Assembly (NCBI GenBank): GCA_026419785.1 | Contig: JAODTK010005609.1 | Coordinates: 88,261-152,260 of the forward strand | Direction: 5' to 3' | DNA length: 64,000 nt | DNA from: Sclerodactyla briareus | Lineage: Eukaryota > Echinodermata > Holothuroidea > Dendrochirotida > Sclerodactylidae | Part shown: positions 1 through 12,221 of the stretch, one piece after another | Layout: every line of letters begins with the position of its first letter | Position numbering within the stretch: the stretch's first letter is position 1 | Translations under genes and position numbers: made by a program | Notes under the pieces: model-generated | Database searches by the model: none | Told to the model about the DNA's origin: nothing | The model's input: only the letters and a program-made list of their open reading frames with translations

Positions 1-119
1 TTTTCACTTTTCCATTGGCATTCGAAGTGAGTTTGGCACAATTACTACCTTTCTTGTGATATTTTGTGTTGGTTTTTTTGCCAGACCTATTTCAAACTGG
101 CAGTCGAATACTGACTACA

Positions 120-300
120 GAATATTTTTTCGAAAATCACAAATTTCATTTGGGGTGGAAGGAGGGGACACGAGGGGGGCACAAGGTTTTCGAGGGGGGC
201 ACGTGCCCCCCCCCCCTTCCCCGCCCCCCCCCCCCCCGCCCCCCCCCTCCCCCCGCCTCCTTGGCGACGCCACTGCCGCTAAGTTCGCGGGCCGTCCGCC
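120..300. repeat. Dispersed C-rich repeat copy (CACGTGCCCCC...GGCGACGCCACTG)
   Basis: The stretch runs from 'cacgaggggggcacaaggttttcgaggggggcacgtgccccc', through a long C tract, into 'ccttggcgacgccactgcc'. A second, diverged copy lies at about 61375-61455 ('tttttcgagggggttacgtgcccc...ctggcgagccactg'), so it is a dispersed family. The overlapping proline- and glycine-rich reading frames come from the C/G homopolymers and are not genes. The rest of 1-1110 shows no gene. Confidence 0.6.
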
Positions 301-794
301 CATGCGTGCATGTAGTTATGTGCGCGGCTTGGTCGTTGTTATAACAGTTCGTAATTGCTTTGCTCCGTTATATATTGACCTATTTATTAGCTGTTAACGG
401 GCCAGTGTACGGGATGTAACGGAACTCTCATTCTAACTGGCCGAAACATTTAGATCGGGCTCGGAAACGAGACGAAATGTGTTTGGACGATTTTAAAACT
501 GGAGCTCCATCTCACGCCCATGCGCATGCAACTTGATCGTCCTATCACTTAATTAGATGTATTTGCCTGTGATTGACTGTCGGTGAGGTCTGCCCTTCAT
601 TACATACAGGTTATGTTGTCTTACATAATTACTGGTTAACTGATCAAATGGGATATAGCTTTCAAGCAGGCAACAATTCTCTTCAAACAATCCGACAAAT
701 CGTAGATGATATATTCATCTGACGGCTGAGTAAACACAGCTGAAAAACCCCTAAGGCCGTGTCGGGCATTGGGAGGTGGTGAATGAAAACGCAA

Positions 795-905
795 CAAAAA
801 ATTTCTGAACGCTCCGTGCCAACCTATGGGTTTGGCGCTCCGCTTAGCTAGTACTAGCAAATCATCCCCCCCCCACACTAAAACAAAATCTACGCCCCGG
901 GAGGT
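795..905. repeat. Dispersed repeat copy (GGCGCTCCGCTTAG...CCCCCCC)
   Basis: The segment 'cgctccgtgcc...tttggcgctccgcttag' followed by a C tract and 'ctacgcccc' recurs at about 58968-59062 as 'cgctccggc...tgtggcgctccgcttag', C tract, 'ctacgacgcccc'. The order and spacing are the same, so these are two copies of one interspersed family. No coding potential is evident. Confidence 0.55.
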
Positions 906-1119
906 ACCCGCAGGAGGACGCAGGACATGGCAGCTCGTCCAGAGAGGGGAGCTTGTCGAGATGATCAGTAACCAGCGAACAGGGAAGAAAAAAGAATGAC
1001 AAAGGAACATGGTACCGAAAAGGAGGAAGAAACTGTGATGTGAAAGGAGTTTATCTTGTTTTTATTTTAAGTTTAGAGTATTAAGAACAAACTTAACTTA
1101 TTACATTCCTGATGTGGGA

Positions 1120-3420
1120 GAGTATGCTTAGCCTTTGGTTCTTATCACAGAGACATGGGTATGTGAACAGATTAGTAATGCAGAAGAAATTCAGTTACCC
1201 AATATTTTCTTATAGGAAGGATCGACGAGAGAGTGAGAGAGAAGTGGTGGAGGGGTTTTTGCGATATATCAAGGAAGGTATTAAGGGTAGGCAGTTAGAA
1301 ACGATTGGAAACTTTGAGGAAAGCACTATGGTACGAAATTGAAAGATGATGGGCAGAGAGTGAAAGACTAGGAGGAGTAGTATAAGAGCACCAAACACAA
1401 ATCACGGTGAGGAGCACTTATTGGACACTTTAGGAGAGGAAGGAGAGGAGAGAGACGGGTGATGATTGTTGGAGACTTCAATTATCCTGACATTAAAGTG
1501 AATATTTACTGGATCACATGGCGGGCAAAGAATGTTTGTGCCGGAAAATACAGGATAAATTTTGACAGCAGCATATATTGGAAACCACAAGAGGACAAAA
1601 TACTTAGTTGATCATTGAACATGGTTGAACAGATAGAAATAGGGGAACATTTCAGAACTCAGACCATAATTGCATCAGCTGGAACTGTGTGGTGTTACTA
1701 GAGGGTGTGAGGAGTAGTCCAGAAATCAAAAAAGACAGGAAACAAGCGAAGTGGGAGAAAATGAGAGGATGTGTCGGGTGATTGACTGGAAAGAAGAATT
1801 TAGTAACAAAGGAGTTCAGATAGGGAACAGATTGTGTCTAGAACAAAGCGCATGTTGAACATTATGTGCAGAGCAAGTATGACGTACATAGCAGAACCAT
1901 AATGGATGACTAAGGAGATGAAAAGAAGTGGACTAAGAAGCGGAAGGTGGAAAAGTACCAAACTCGGAAGGAGTATAGTATCGGGGAGGACTGGGAATCC
2001 TATAAGATGCTGCAGTCGCAAGTGAAAAGTCAAATAAAGGGAGCAAAGAAAAACTTTGAGTGCCACTTATCGGAAAACAAAATAAGGAAGAGATCCAAAT
2101 CCTCTATGCCTATAAGGTCAAAGCCAAAAAGTCAGAGACAAAAGTAGGGCTATTCAAAAAGAGAGTGGGAATTTATCTCTTTAATGGGGAAACTGCAAAG
2201 GCCCTGAACAGGTTTTTCCGGTAAGTTTCCACCAAGGAGGATGTTGACAGATGTGCAATGGAGACGGGTTCTCACCAGGAAAGCAAAATCAACGACTCAG
2301 AATATGGCGATGGATAAACAGAAGAAATGGTGTTGAAGAAGTTACAGACCATGGAGAAAAGGAAAAGCAACAGGGCCAGATGTAATACATCAGATTACCT
2401 AAAGAGCTTCCACAAGAAATAGCAAAGGCCACTGCAAATTATATTTCAGAAGCCATTGGAGACCACAGAAATACCAAAGGGACTCGAGAGGCAAAATATC
2501 ACGCCACTGTACAGCTGTATAAAGGTGAACGATCAATGTATCTACCACAGGCAGTGAATCTGACATCTGGTCAGGAAGGTTTGAATGATTTGGATATTGG
2601 CATTACGTTGAAGTTCAGTAAATTGCAGACGATACAAAAGTGATCTAGTCTAATACGGAACGAGAGAGATCGTCAGCAATTACAGCAAGAAATAGACCAG
2701 TTGTTGGGTTATGGACAGAAAAAAGTGGCAAATGACTTTACATAGAGAGGCGCAGTGAGCATTTGGCCATGGAACCCAAATACAAGTACGAAATGAATGG
2801 AAAAGAGTTGAAAGAATCAGAAGAGGAAAAAGTCTTGGGGGTGGTTGTTAGCACACAAATTGGAAGTTCACTAGACAGTGTGCGAAATCTGAAGAGAAAG
2901 CAAATAAAGTCATGGGAATTATAAAGCGGAACTTTTCTAACTTCAACAGCAGAGTATATAATGGTACAAGTCACGAGTGAGGCCACCCTTGGATTACTGC
3001 ATACCCATCTGGAAACCATACCTGAAGAAAGTCATTACCTTGTTAGAAGGGGTGCGGCGAAGGATGACAAAAATGATACCGGGAAATGACTGGAAGAACG
3101 TTGAGGAAAGACACAAGAACGAGTTGATGACCATTCAAAACGTCATGCACGTCAGGATCTTATCACATTTTCCAACATTTTGCAGGGAAAAATCAAAATT
3201 GGGGCATGAGAGTTGTGTAGAGATCATACAGGACACTATAACCTCTAGAGGACATTCAGGAGGATCAGACCAGCAATTGTACGATTGGAACTGAGACGGA
3301 ACTCCTTCTTCAATAGATTGGAAACATTGGAATAGACTCCCAGAGAGTGCTGTGTCAGCCCAAACACTCAATGATTTCAAGAATATTTTAGAACAGTGCG
3401 GGATCCTCAAGGGTCTTTAG
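1120..3420 (+). mobile_element. Decayed CR1-like non-LTR retrotransposon (endonuclease + reverse transcriptase ORF2)
   Basis: This is a remnant of the LINE ORF2 polyprotein, which nicks target DNA and reverse-transcribes its own RNA in the nucleus. Read across frameshifts, the order is that of an intact ORF2. The apurinic-like endonuclease begins with an ITETW motif near 1141, then YRKDRRE and GGGV near 1213-1260. VMIVGDFNYPDIK lies at 1459-1497 and SDHN at 1659-1670. In the reverse transcriptase, a GPDV segment lies near 2370 and the catalytic ADDT at about 2625-2636. The thumb and C-terminal part follow (KVLGVVVSTQIG near 2830; RPPLDYCIPIWKPYLKK, LEGVRRRMTKMIPG at 2980-3090; RLPESAVSAQTLNDFKNIL near 3335-3392), ending at a TAG at about 3418. 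The GDFNYPDI motif and the C-terminal order are typical of the CR1 clade. Many stops and frameshifts make it dead. ORF1 and the 5' end are not visible. Confidence 0.9.
2977..3297 (+). pseudogene. Longest surviving reading frame of the CR1-like reverse transcriptase C-terminus
   Basis: A 105-codon open stretch carries the C-terminal domain that follows the polymerase palm in CR1-like LINEs: RPPLDYCIPIWKPYLKK, then LEGVRRRMTKMIP, then a charged helix. Just downstream, in other frames, come NSFFNRLETLE and the RLPESAVSAQTLNDFK block that closes these polyproteins. The initial methionine is incidental, because the upstream frame is the same protein interrupted by stops. It is not an independent gene. 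Confidence 0.85.
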
Positions 3421-3424
3421 ACAT

Positions 3425-4080
3425 TCTATCCATGTTGCCATTCTCTCAACTATTTGGAAGATTCAACAAACACCAGATGATGCGAGGGTGGCCATCCAGC
3501 TAAATCCAGTTACGGCTACGGGGGGGGGGGGGGCGTGGGGGGGCGTGGGGTGACGCGAAACCCACAAAACAGTTTCCCTCATCTAGTCGCCAACCCCGCA
3601 CCCCCACGACTGGGGTAAAATAGCCTATAAATCATCATATTTGTACTCCTAGTAATGGAAGAGCGCATTATTGCCACGCCCTTCAAAACGGTTCACAAGA
3701 AATAAAACAGGACCGAAATCATTGCAGGCATGTGAAACTTGTAAGGATTGGGATGAAGATATTGATTTGAGTAACAAATATAGGCCTAATGAGAGGCAGA
3801 AGGCAGTTGTCCCATGACCCATCGAAATGAGCTCGTCCGAAAATGTCGCGGTCCGCCCTCCGCTCCGTTCATGTTCTCTCCAGCATTCTTCCTTCCCTGT
3901 GTTCTCTGTCCATTATCTATGTACAAATAGCTTTACAGACTGGGGGCACTCCCGTGGCACTCCCGTGACCGTGGAGAGCGGAGGTGGTTTTTCGATTGTT
4001 TTGACCTCCTCGAAGGTCAAATAAGAAAATAAGCGAGGGTGCCTCTCGCCAAAGTGTGGGCGGAAGTCGTGAGTGGCCAA
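3425..4080. other. No gene seen; G-rich tract
   Basis: Non-coding sequence between the LINE remnant and the inverted-repeat unit. The only notable structure is a G-rich simple tract at about 3520-3551. Short reading frames here show no recognisable protein. Confidence 0.5.
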
Positions 4081-4082
4081 AA

Positions 4083-4420
4083 TCCAAAATGGCCGCCGTC
4101 GGCCATCTTGAAAATTGGTTTCCAGAAAGTTTGAGGTACATCGTAGCTTAAAACATAATTCCTGGGGTTTTAGGGGTCGAGGATTCCATTTTTCATATCA
4201 GTTCCATGAATCCAAATCTCCTAAATCTCAAACCCAAAATGGCCGCCGTCGGCCATCTTGAAAATTGGTTTCCAGAAAGTTTTGAGGTACAAGTCTAACT
4301 TAAAGCATCGTTCCTGGGGTTTAGGGGGGTCAAGGATTCCATTTTCCATATCAGTTTCATGATTCCAAGTCTCCTTACATCACAGCGTCGATTGGTCGAT
4401 ATTCAAATTCGTCGCCTTCG
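4083..4420 (+). repeat. Left arm of a ~3.6 kb inverted-repeat unit (two internal subunits)
   Basis: The arm contains two tandem, slightly diverged subunits of about 150 bp, starting near 4083 and 4231. Each opens with 'ccaaaatggccgccgtcggccatcttgaaaattgg' and includes 'cctggggttt...aggattccatttt.catatcag'. The arm ends with 'cgtcgattggtcgatattcaaattcg'. Its reverse complement appears at about 7338-7672 in the same order. Within the subunit, ATGGCCG-CCGT-CGGCCAT can fold as a hairpin. Such arms are typical of DNA transposons with long terminal inverted repeats, but no known superfamily is identified. Confidence 0.75.
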
Positions 4421-7338
4421 TTATTCCTGATAGGTGAAAGGAAAGCTCCCCCTCCTGAGTTGAGTGGCTTATACTAGAAGTGAGGAAGAGAGGAGGTAAT
4501 AATATATAATATTGAAATGCCCAAGTAGCCCCTCCCCTCACTCCCTAAAGTGTCGTGATCGGTTCAATAACAACGCACATTTGGTCTCAATTTCTAAATT
4601 GCGGCTCTCAGGCTTCGAATGGGCACAATTGAGAACTCATTGATTCAATGTTTATTTATATGATACTTGTGGATAACTGAAAATGGGATGTGAAGACAGC
4701 ATGTACCCTCCACCTTTCAGCCATGTCAAACATCTCAGGACTAAGATCTCTGGCAAGATTTTGATGCAAAAACTATACAGTAAGTTCCTCCCTGGAGGCA
4801 TTACTTTTTAAAACACAATTTTCAGAATGAACAACAGATGAGAGTCGCAGACCCCCGCCCCAACTCACCCGGCGGACCGGACGCACGGCCTTCGATGGGA
4901 GTACCGCTGCTACACACTTTTAAATTTGATAACTTTGATGTTTCGGTGCGAACAGGTCTTCGGCCATCAACCCCTGTACATTCGAGTGTCTTGAAATGCA
5001 GCAGCGTCGCGGTTAGGAAAACAATAGGATCACTTGTTTTAGTGGAACCTATAGGCGTTAGAGAAATATGAAAGTTCGATCACTTTCCACCGTCGCGCAG
5101 TACCTCTGGGCATCTTCGCGAAACTGGTGGACAGTTTCTGACAGACTCCGAAGTCGAACAAATGAATCCCCAAATGCAGTGCGAGGTCAACTATACAGTC
5201 CTCCCCACCCACGGACTGCCAGAGTTGGGCACCACATCCAATTTTGCAGGGCCCCGGGTGTTTACGAAGACGATATCTCTCATTGCAACCATTAACTGGA
5301 ATAATAGACGCAATTTCGTGAATGAGCAGATAAGTACGTGGACTCTTTCAGTGCATTTATAGAGTAGCTCTCATGAAGAGGCTGGGCTAACGTCCTTATT
5401 AGATCTTGCAGACGGATCGGGTTGAATCGAACGGGAGCATGAAGTATGGGGACCACGACCGAGGGCAGCCAAAACCATGTGCACATCCCACATGTCCCCC
5501 TAAGCCGACGACGCATTTCTTGGTGCGTGGAGTCAACGGACAATGGCTTGGTCCAGGAACAAGGTCCGGGACTACAAAGGACTGTTAAGGAGCCCACGTA
5601 ATATCACTGGTTGATCGAGCGGGATACGACAGATTACAGGTAAGGCGGATGTCAAAACGATCGACTTGAACGAGGAACGACGAAGCGGGCCTCCGGGTTT
5701 CCAACAGTGGAGGCGAACATACTGTTATCGCCCTTGCCCAAGTAAAGGATAACAACTGCAGAGGCGTGTTAATATAGACACGGGGGATACTGACATCTTG
5801 CATGCCCTCCGTGGCACGTACTGAGAGATTTGCTTGAAGGGAGTGGGGGGGGGGGGTTGAGGTCGAAACTCAAGGGGGACGTGCGCCCTTATTAAATGGC
5901 CTCATCCTCCCTATGGGCAAAATGAGTACATTTGAGGGCCCCGATACATGCTGCTGCAATATTTGCTAATAACAGTTTGCAAAACCTTACGAACTGATTT
6001 TTTTTTTGGGTGTAAAAAATTATTGATCAATGGGTCATGTGGGGGGGTCAGACCCCTCACCCGTGGGTACACCAATGACGGTAGGTAACAACCACAAGGC
6101 TTCTATGGCCACGTCAGGAAGAAATCTTTGCAAAAAGTGAGGACTGATCCAGAGGCACAAGAGGTACTTGGGAGGGTAGGGGAGAGCCTGGACTTGCGGA
6201 GCGAAATCAAGGCAGATATGAAAACATTTCCGCCAAAATGGGCCGCGTTAACTGTGGGCAGGTAGGAACATTGAGATGGAAAAAAACAAACTGAGAAGAG
6301 CACAGTCCGTTGCCCCTGATGAACGGACACTTTAAAACACCATTGATGAGTCTAGAAACCACCCGTCTCCCCTAAGGGTCACGAGGTTGATGAATGGGAA
6401 GTGGCGACCAGTCCGCCGCAAAATCTCACCCTTGTCCCAATCAGCTCCCTTCTTCGGCAGTACCGATGGTGATAGTGAAAATGATAAACTCGACCGATCC
6501 AGATGAATAGTTTTGTATCATGATAACTACTGGACTACTCGATTAGCTACCAATGCACTCATGATGGGACAATGCGTAGATCGGGATTTATACCCAGAAT
6601 GGTCCGCTAATGCTAACACGTCACTGTTAGGCGTATTGTATTGGCCTATGTATTTTGAACCTGTCCAACAGAGGGCACACCACTCCAATTACCGGGCAAA
6701 TGAGGATCAAACTGCACAATTGGGAATACTGCGAGTACTTGAGTTGACGCGGCATCATATAATACGCTTAAGGGGCAATTCAAGGATTCAAATGGTAACC
6801 AGAGACAATGAAATATATGTAGCGCTTGGTTACGTCGAGAAAGCGCTGTGTACACACTTAGATATATTAGATTTTTTTTTTTTTTTTTTTTTTAGACAGT
6901 TATCAAATTGCAGGAAAAACTAATCTTCCATTTTCATCATCCTCGCTCACTTCAACTATGTGGTGAGCTTTTTCTAAATCAAGCGAGCCGATGTCGATTA
7001 AAGTGGCGACGGAATCGGGAAAACTTGATCCAAACCATTGGCTTGTTAATGGCGGGCTACCTTGTATTTGTAAGTCAAAATTAGGTATATGCAACTGATC
7101 GGGAATATGTACTCCTTGACCTTTCCCAAGTTGTGAAATTTATATGAGGGAGCTATGAGGTCCTGAGGCACGGCTATTCAAGATGGCCGACAGCAGGGCA
7201 TTTTGACTTATAGCCACCCTAAATGTCTGCCCTCACATTCACGGAGGAAATCCTCCTAAATGTTTGTTTAACAATTCCAAGAGGGAAAAAAGCTTAGGGA
7301 CCAACCTAGCGCTTTCCACTCTGAACACGGAATCGAAA
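4420..7338. mobile_element. Interior of inverted-repeat-bounded unit; candidate DNA transposon body
   Basis: This is the ~2.9 kb between the two inverted arms. It holds short stretches that look codon-like but match nothing I recognise: about 5160-5330 (+), 6113-6262 (+, a charged segment ending near a GTAGG that could be a splice donor), 6352-6470 (+), and a 136-codon frame at 6513-6923 (+) running into a poly-T tract. No DDE or DDD transposase signature could be identified by eye. It may be a decayed autonomous element, or unique sequence trapped between two oppositely oriented short elements. G tracts occur near 5844. Confidence 0.4.
6513..6923 (+). CDS. Unrecognised 136-codon reading frame inside the inverted-repeat unit
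   Basis: This open frame begins MYHDNYWTTRLATNA and is rich in charged and polar residues up to about residue 118. The last part is a phenylalanine run encoded by a poly-T tract, which is not protein-like. I recognise no domain. Its position between inverted arms makes a decayed transposase fragment one possibility. Equally, it may be a chance frame, since several frames of similar length occur in this window. No splice-site or start-context support was found. Confidence 0.15.
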   Translation: MYHDNYWTTRLATNALMMGQCVDRDLYPEWSANANTSLLGVLYWPMYFEPVQQRAHHSNYRANEDQTAQLGILRVLELTRHHIIRLRGNSRIQMVTRDNEIYVALGYVEKALCTHLDILDFFFFFFFRQLSNCRKN

Positions 7339-7672
7339 ATTTGAACTCAAATTCGACCAATCGACAGCTGGGATCCTGGATTGGGATATCATTATTTCGA
7401 ATCATTAAACTGACGTTAAAAAATGAATTCCTCGGGACCCCAAAACCCAGGAATGATGGTTTTCATCGCCGATGTATAACTCAAACTATTTGAATCCAAA
7501 AAAAAAAGATTGGCGACGGTCGCCATTTTGGATTTGCATATATAAGAGACTTGGATCATGAAACGATATGAAAAATGGAATCCTCTACCCACGAAACCCC
7601 AGGAATGATATTTTAAGCTACGATTCCTCAAATTATTTGAAAAACAATTTTCAAGATGGCCGACGGCGGGGA
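7338..7672 (-). repeat. Right arm of the inverted-repeat unit
   Basis: Read on the - strand it reproduces the left arm: 'cgccgtcggccatcttgaaaattg', then 'atcattcctggggttt...agaggattccatttttcatatcg', a second diverged subunit with 'ccaaaatggcgaccgtcgcca' and 'cattcctgggtttt', then 'gctgtcgattggtcgaatttgagttcaaatttt'. The order and two-subunit structure match the left arm, which argues for a true inverted pair rather than chance. A further 'caagatggccgac' fragment sits at about 7177-7190. Confidence 0.75.
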
Positions 7673-7679
7673 TAATACC

Positions 7680-10600
7680 AGAAAATTAATACTCCCCACT
7701 TTTGGTATTACTCATGGATTACAAACTGGACCATCAGGCTTCAGTTCAGCGCACAAAAATTCTCGGTCTTCTCGCCAGAGCTAAACAGGAGATGATTTCG
7801 GTACAGGAAGGAGCCGGTGGGCAAAATGCTCAAGCCTAGTACCCGATTTGTCATAATTATGTGCCGGTCTACGGGGGAGGGGGGGCCACGCCGGGGGGGG
7901 GGGGGGGGGGGGGGGGGGAGGGGGGAAGGTTGGGAGTCTATATCGTCCCACCGTCCTACGTACCTGTACGCTCTGGATTTCTGCCAAATGTATTGCTACG
8001 TACGTACGTACGCATACTACTGTCGTTCTAGTGACTAGTGTTAGTAATTGGCCAAGTAAAATAAATATTCGCGGGGCTCTGCCGCGAAAGTTTTACTCCT
8101 GAGGATAACGAACGAGTGCATTTTCATATATATGTATGAATCAAAGAAAGGTATTCAGGAATAGCTGGAACGAGCAATCTGTTAAATATTCCGTTTCATG
8201 ATCGTGTCGGTGAAAATAGGGGGAATGCCGCTCAAACTTCATTTTATATTATAGCAAACGGACTACCAAACGTTTCGGTATATTCCGTGCCACCTAATCA
8301 TTATGAGAAAAAATAGGCTAAACAGACACTGAAGAGGACGGTTTCCAAATCATGTTGCCAAGCGTTTATTGTTCCATCTATATCATTCGAGAAGATAGGT
8401 GATACATTGACCGCTTTATTGCATCATTAAAACTCGAAATTCATCCGAAAATCATGGTTGTGCAGGACATAGTCTATGTTTCACTTCCAAACCATCAGAT
8501 AATTAGCTCAAACCGGAGCAACCACACAACGTCAACTGGTCACAGTTCTGGAGGCCCGAACATTCATTTCATGAGTGTCAGTTTGTCTCATTGAGTTTGA
8601 ATGATTGAGCGACAGACCGACTGGGTTGTTACCTTTCAACGTGGCTGTAGTATTTTGGAAGCGAATAACCTTGTCAACCGCAATGAAGACCTCAGATGTT
8701 TGTACTTCTCGCCATTGTGGCGTTGGTTATTTTTCACTCCACACAACAGTAGATAGCAGCTAAAAACAAGGGACAAGGCGCTGATGGTTACAGATGAAGA
8801 GTAAGTCGTGCCACCAACTGTGTTCCAGTAAAACGTCTCCGAACGGGATAAACTAAACTGGTTGGGCTAGCCTAGTCCACTCCTCACAGTACAACGTGAC
8901 ACTTGACTTATAGCCGACACTGATGGTACTTTTCTACACACTGACACTCCTGATTATAATGCAGATTTCAATTGGTACTTGCACTTTGTAGCCCCACCTT
9001 CAGACCCCGAGAGGTTAGGTCACCCTACGATGCTGTTCATACAAATCAGATGTTCAAAATTCTTGGCATTATCCGTATCTCCGCGCTCCGTCCATCGTCC
9101 GTAGATGAAAGGGTTCGTCAAAATCAACCTTTTTTGACTTGAAAATGATAACTGCGTAGACTTAAAGACCACGCAGGTGGTTACAACAAAGGTGATATTG
9201 TGGAGAATGGAAAACTGTATCTATAGGTCCCAAACCCTATTTCAATACGATGTTCCTAGGCCTATGTGGAGTTATTGGCCTTCCAAAGTTGAGCCATTAG
9301 GCAGAGAAAACTGGGGAGAATCCAATTGCCAAATAACGCATGACCGTCACAAATGGACAACACAGGAAATTATGTTATGGATTTGATTGTTCCATTTGTT
9401 GATTAAGTCAACATATCAGAAAGTTCGGTAGTCTTTTCCTCACCAAAGAAACTATCAACACCACGCAATCCGACTACAGCGATCCTCTCCATAGACTAAA
9501 GTTTTTCGAGTTGCAATTAAAGTTTGAATTCATAGAAAAAAAAGAATGTTTGCAGGGTGTGAAGTATGACAATTTCATTTATATTGCATGATGAGAGGGC
9601 ATTTTCGAACTTGCGCAATAACCACATGCTTCACGATACACAAACTTCAAAGAACTATAACTCTGTAACGGGAAGAAGTCCTATGGAAATTCCGGTTTTT
9701 GGACTAGCGCATTCAGTTTTTATCCAGCTTTAAATGAATTAGCCCCTGAATGAATCATCGCAGTGCCCTTTTTAACTGAGACTCAACCGCATTAGACAAG
9801 CATCCGTTTTTTTAACAGTGCTGGATCATATGAGGCCATTATGATGTATCATCCGTTTTTTTAACAGGTGCTGCTACATATGAGGCCATTATGATGTCCT
9901 GTGTATACGGTTGAAATGGTTTTTACCCAGTGTCAGAGAGCATTATTCAGAGCTGTTTTCATTATCGACTGAGCATTTTTAATCAACGAATTTCCCTCCC
10001 ACCAATAATTTTTGAGAGGATTTTCAAAACAATAGACTCCCCTTTCCCCTCCCTTAGCGCTAACCCTGTTTGTGATGCCAATGTATTTCTTATCTATCCG
10101 TCCAGGGATTGAAATGAAGAACCGAGTCCGGGGTATACTTTTTTTCGAGAGATAGCCTTGCCAGATCCCATGAACCATGGAATCTTGGAATCTGGCAGGG
10201 ACCAGAATTATTTTGGCAGGATCAGGGGCTGTGATCACTTTTCAGACTTCTGGATTGAGGAGGACCAGGGCTTCAAATGAAAAAATCAACCACCAGAGCT
10301 ATAATAACTATCGGTTTCCATAGTATAAAACGTAGCTCACCTGCATTATACTGTACATACCCTGAAGTGTCCATTCTGCCAACAAAACACTGAAATGTGC
10401 TTCTGCATTTATTAGTTAAGCCTACCCAAATGTGACCAAGTAGAGACCCCAGGCTATTTCCCCCCCTAAATAGCCCCTGGTCTTCATAAATTTCATCTGG
10501 ACCTGGTTATTGATGTATTTAGGGGGCTAAATTAACTGGATTGCCATGCGGTATCGTTGGTCAGTGTAATCATTAACTAACAAGTTACACGTGGGGGGCA

Positions 10601-12195
10601 GGAATTCAAGGTCCAAGGTCATTGAGGGGTTCTGCCAGCTATTGTTTATGAACTTGTGAAACATGTTTTTCTCCATGAGAGTTGCCTCAGAGAAATTTAT
10701 AACTTCACCATTGGAATCTTTCTCGGGCCAGGGGCTTATTTGGTATTTGGAGTAATCTTTTCATTCTTCTTTAACAGAGATCATTACAGGCCTAGAAGGG
10801 ATATAAACCTCTTTTAAAATGAAATGCATACTGCTCTGCCTAATGTTAGAAAATCCTCCCACCTAAACAGAAAATCCACATCCTGTGTTACAGTGTAACT
10901 TTGAGAAGGGTGCACAACAGTCCAATAACACCTCGTTTTCAGTTCACTACATATCAGTGTTTCACGCTAGGTTTCAAAATGTGGGGGGGTTCTCAGAAGA
11001 TAGACAGCAAATTCTTGGTACCATGCATACCGCCGAGCATTGCCAGTTTTTGATCAATAAGAGTGTGTTTGCTAAGGGGTTCCCACGCATGTAAGGTTTT
11101 TCCCCCTCTGCGAGAGCACCCCGATTTTGAGTTTTGAGGCTCTGAGATTAGAACCTGTGACTCCTAGGCCTCAGGCCCGCGACTAATTTTGTTCCTCGTT
11201 ACTCACTTTCCAATACCAATTTACGTGAATTAGGTGTAACCCACTGAACACAGTGAACTATCGTGGGCTACCCGGACGGACGCCCTGGGCTTGTGTTGAT
11301 CATCTCTACCGGAAATGTGGAAACCAGTTTAGATTGGTACCACCTGTGAGAAAAACAAAAATAATTGGGGTTTTGATACACCTTGTATTGAACCCCACAC
11401 CTCAAGATTCATGCTGACGGTCGTCCCCACCCATTTGCTCCTCTGACAACTACCCTACACTATCTTGTACTTCTGGTGTAATTTTTAGGGCTTTCCCCAA
11501 AAGCCATGAATATTCATAGTCCCTGGACCGAACGATTTTCATTGAGCTTCAGCATCCGTCATGCACAAAAACAGAGAGATATGGCAACCATGCACAACAT
11601 GAACATTGAGAAAATTTTGAAGAATTCAAAAAAAGCTATCCTACTATATCATAACAACCTGACCCTACCTCGTTTTAAAATTACCAATATTTTTCTTTGG
11701 AGATGTATTTCCTAACCTATCACCAGATCTCATGTGTATTCACCGCGATTTTTTAAACCGGATTCTCAGCGCCACTCTTTTCCGAACGTGTAGCTTAATT
11801 AAACGGCAACACTGTATACATGTCATACCGTCAGTAAACAACAAAACGTGCCTATTAGGCTATTCCTATTGACAATTTGACGTCTCTTTTGGAACAAGAG
11901 ATTGTGTACATTCAGCGTAGGTAGTTGCTGCTCCGGGTGAAAATTTGCTTCAGAATTTTGTCCTCTGTGTAGGCAACACACAGTACACACATGCTTGCTT
12001 GCTGGTTCTTGTTCGACCATGGATGGCAGCCAGTCAACACTTAGACAGGTACAAGAAACTTGATCACTACCAGAAGAGCCAATTGCTGTTTTTCTATAGG
12101 TGGGTAAGAAAATACATTTGGATTGAGAGTCCGGTGCCTTCATAATATAATTAATCATTGCTTGCGTCTATCAAAACACCAGGTTTACTCGACTT
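7680..12195. other. Gene-poor stretch; simple repeats only
   Basis: No supported gene was found. It contains a poly-G tract at about 7888-7925, a short ACGT run at about 8000-8014, and a tandem duplication at 9801-9897 listed separately. Reading frames near 9177-9386, 10885-11094 and 11506-11715 lack recognisable domains. The missing first exon of the downstream cyclophilin gene could lie here, but I could not identify a signal peptide with a splice donor. Confidence 0.5.
9801..9897 (+). repeat. 47-bp tandem duplication
   Basis: There are two adjacent copies (9801-9847 and 9850-9897) of 'catccgtttttttaacag.tgctg...catatgaggccattatgatgt', differing by a few bases. It is a simple local duplication with no coding role visible. 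Confidence 0.85.
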
Positions 12196-12221
12196 TGAAA
12201 AAAAAAAAAAAAAAAAAAAAT

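Noticed and set aside
10163..10201. Inverted repeat TGCCAGAT...ATCTGGCA as a regulatory hairpin or attachment site
   Set aside because: The 8-bp stem with a ~20-nt loop is expected by chance in a sequence this long, and nothing nearby supports a role.
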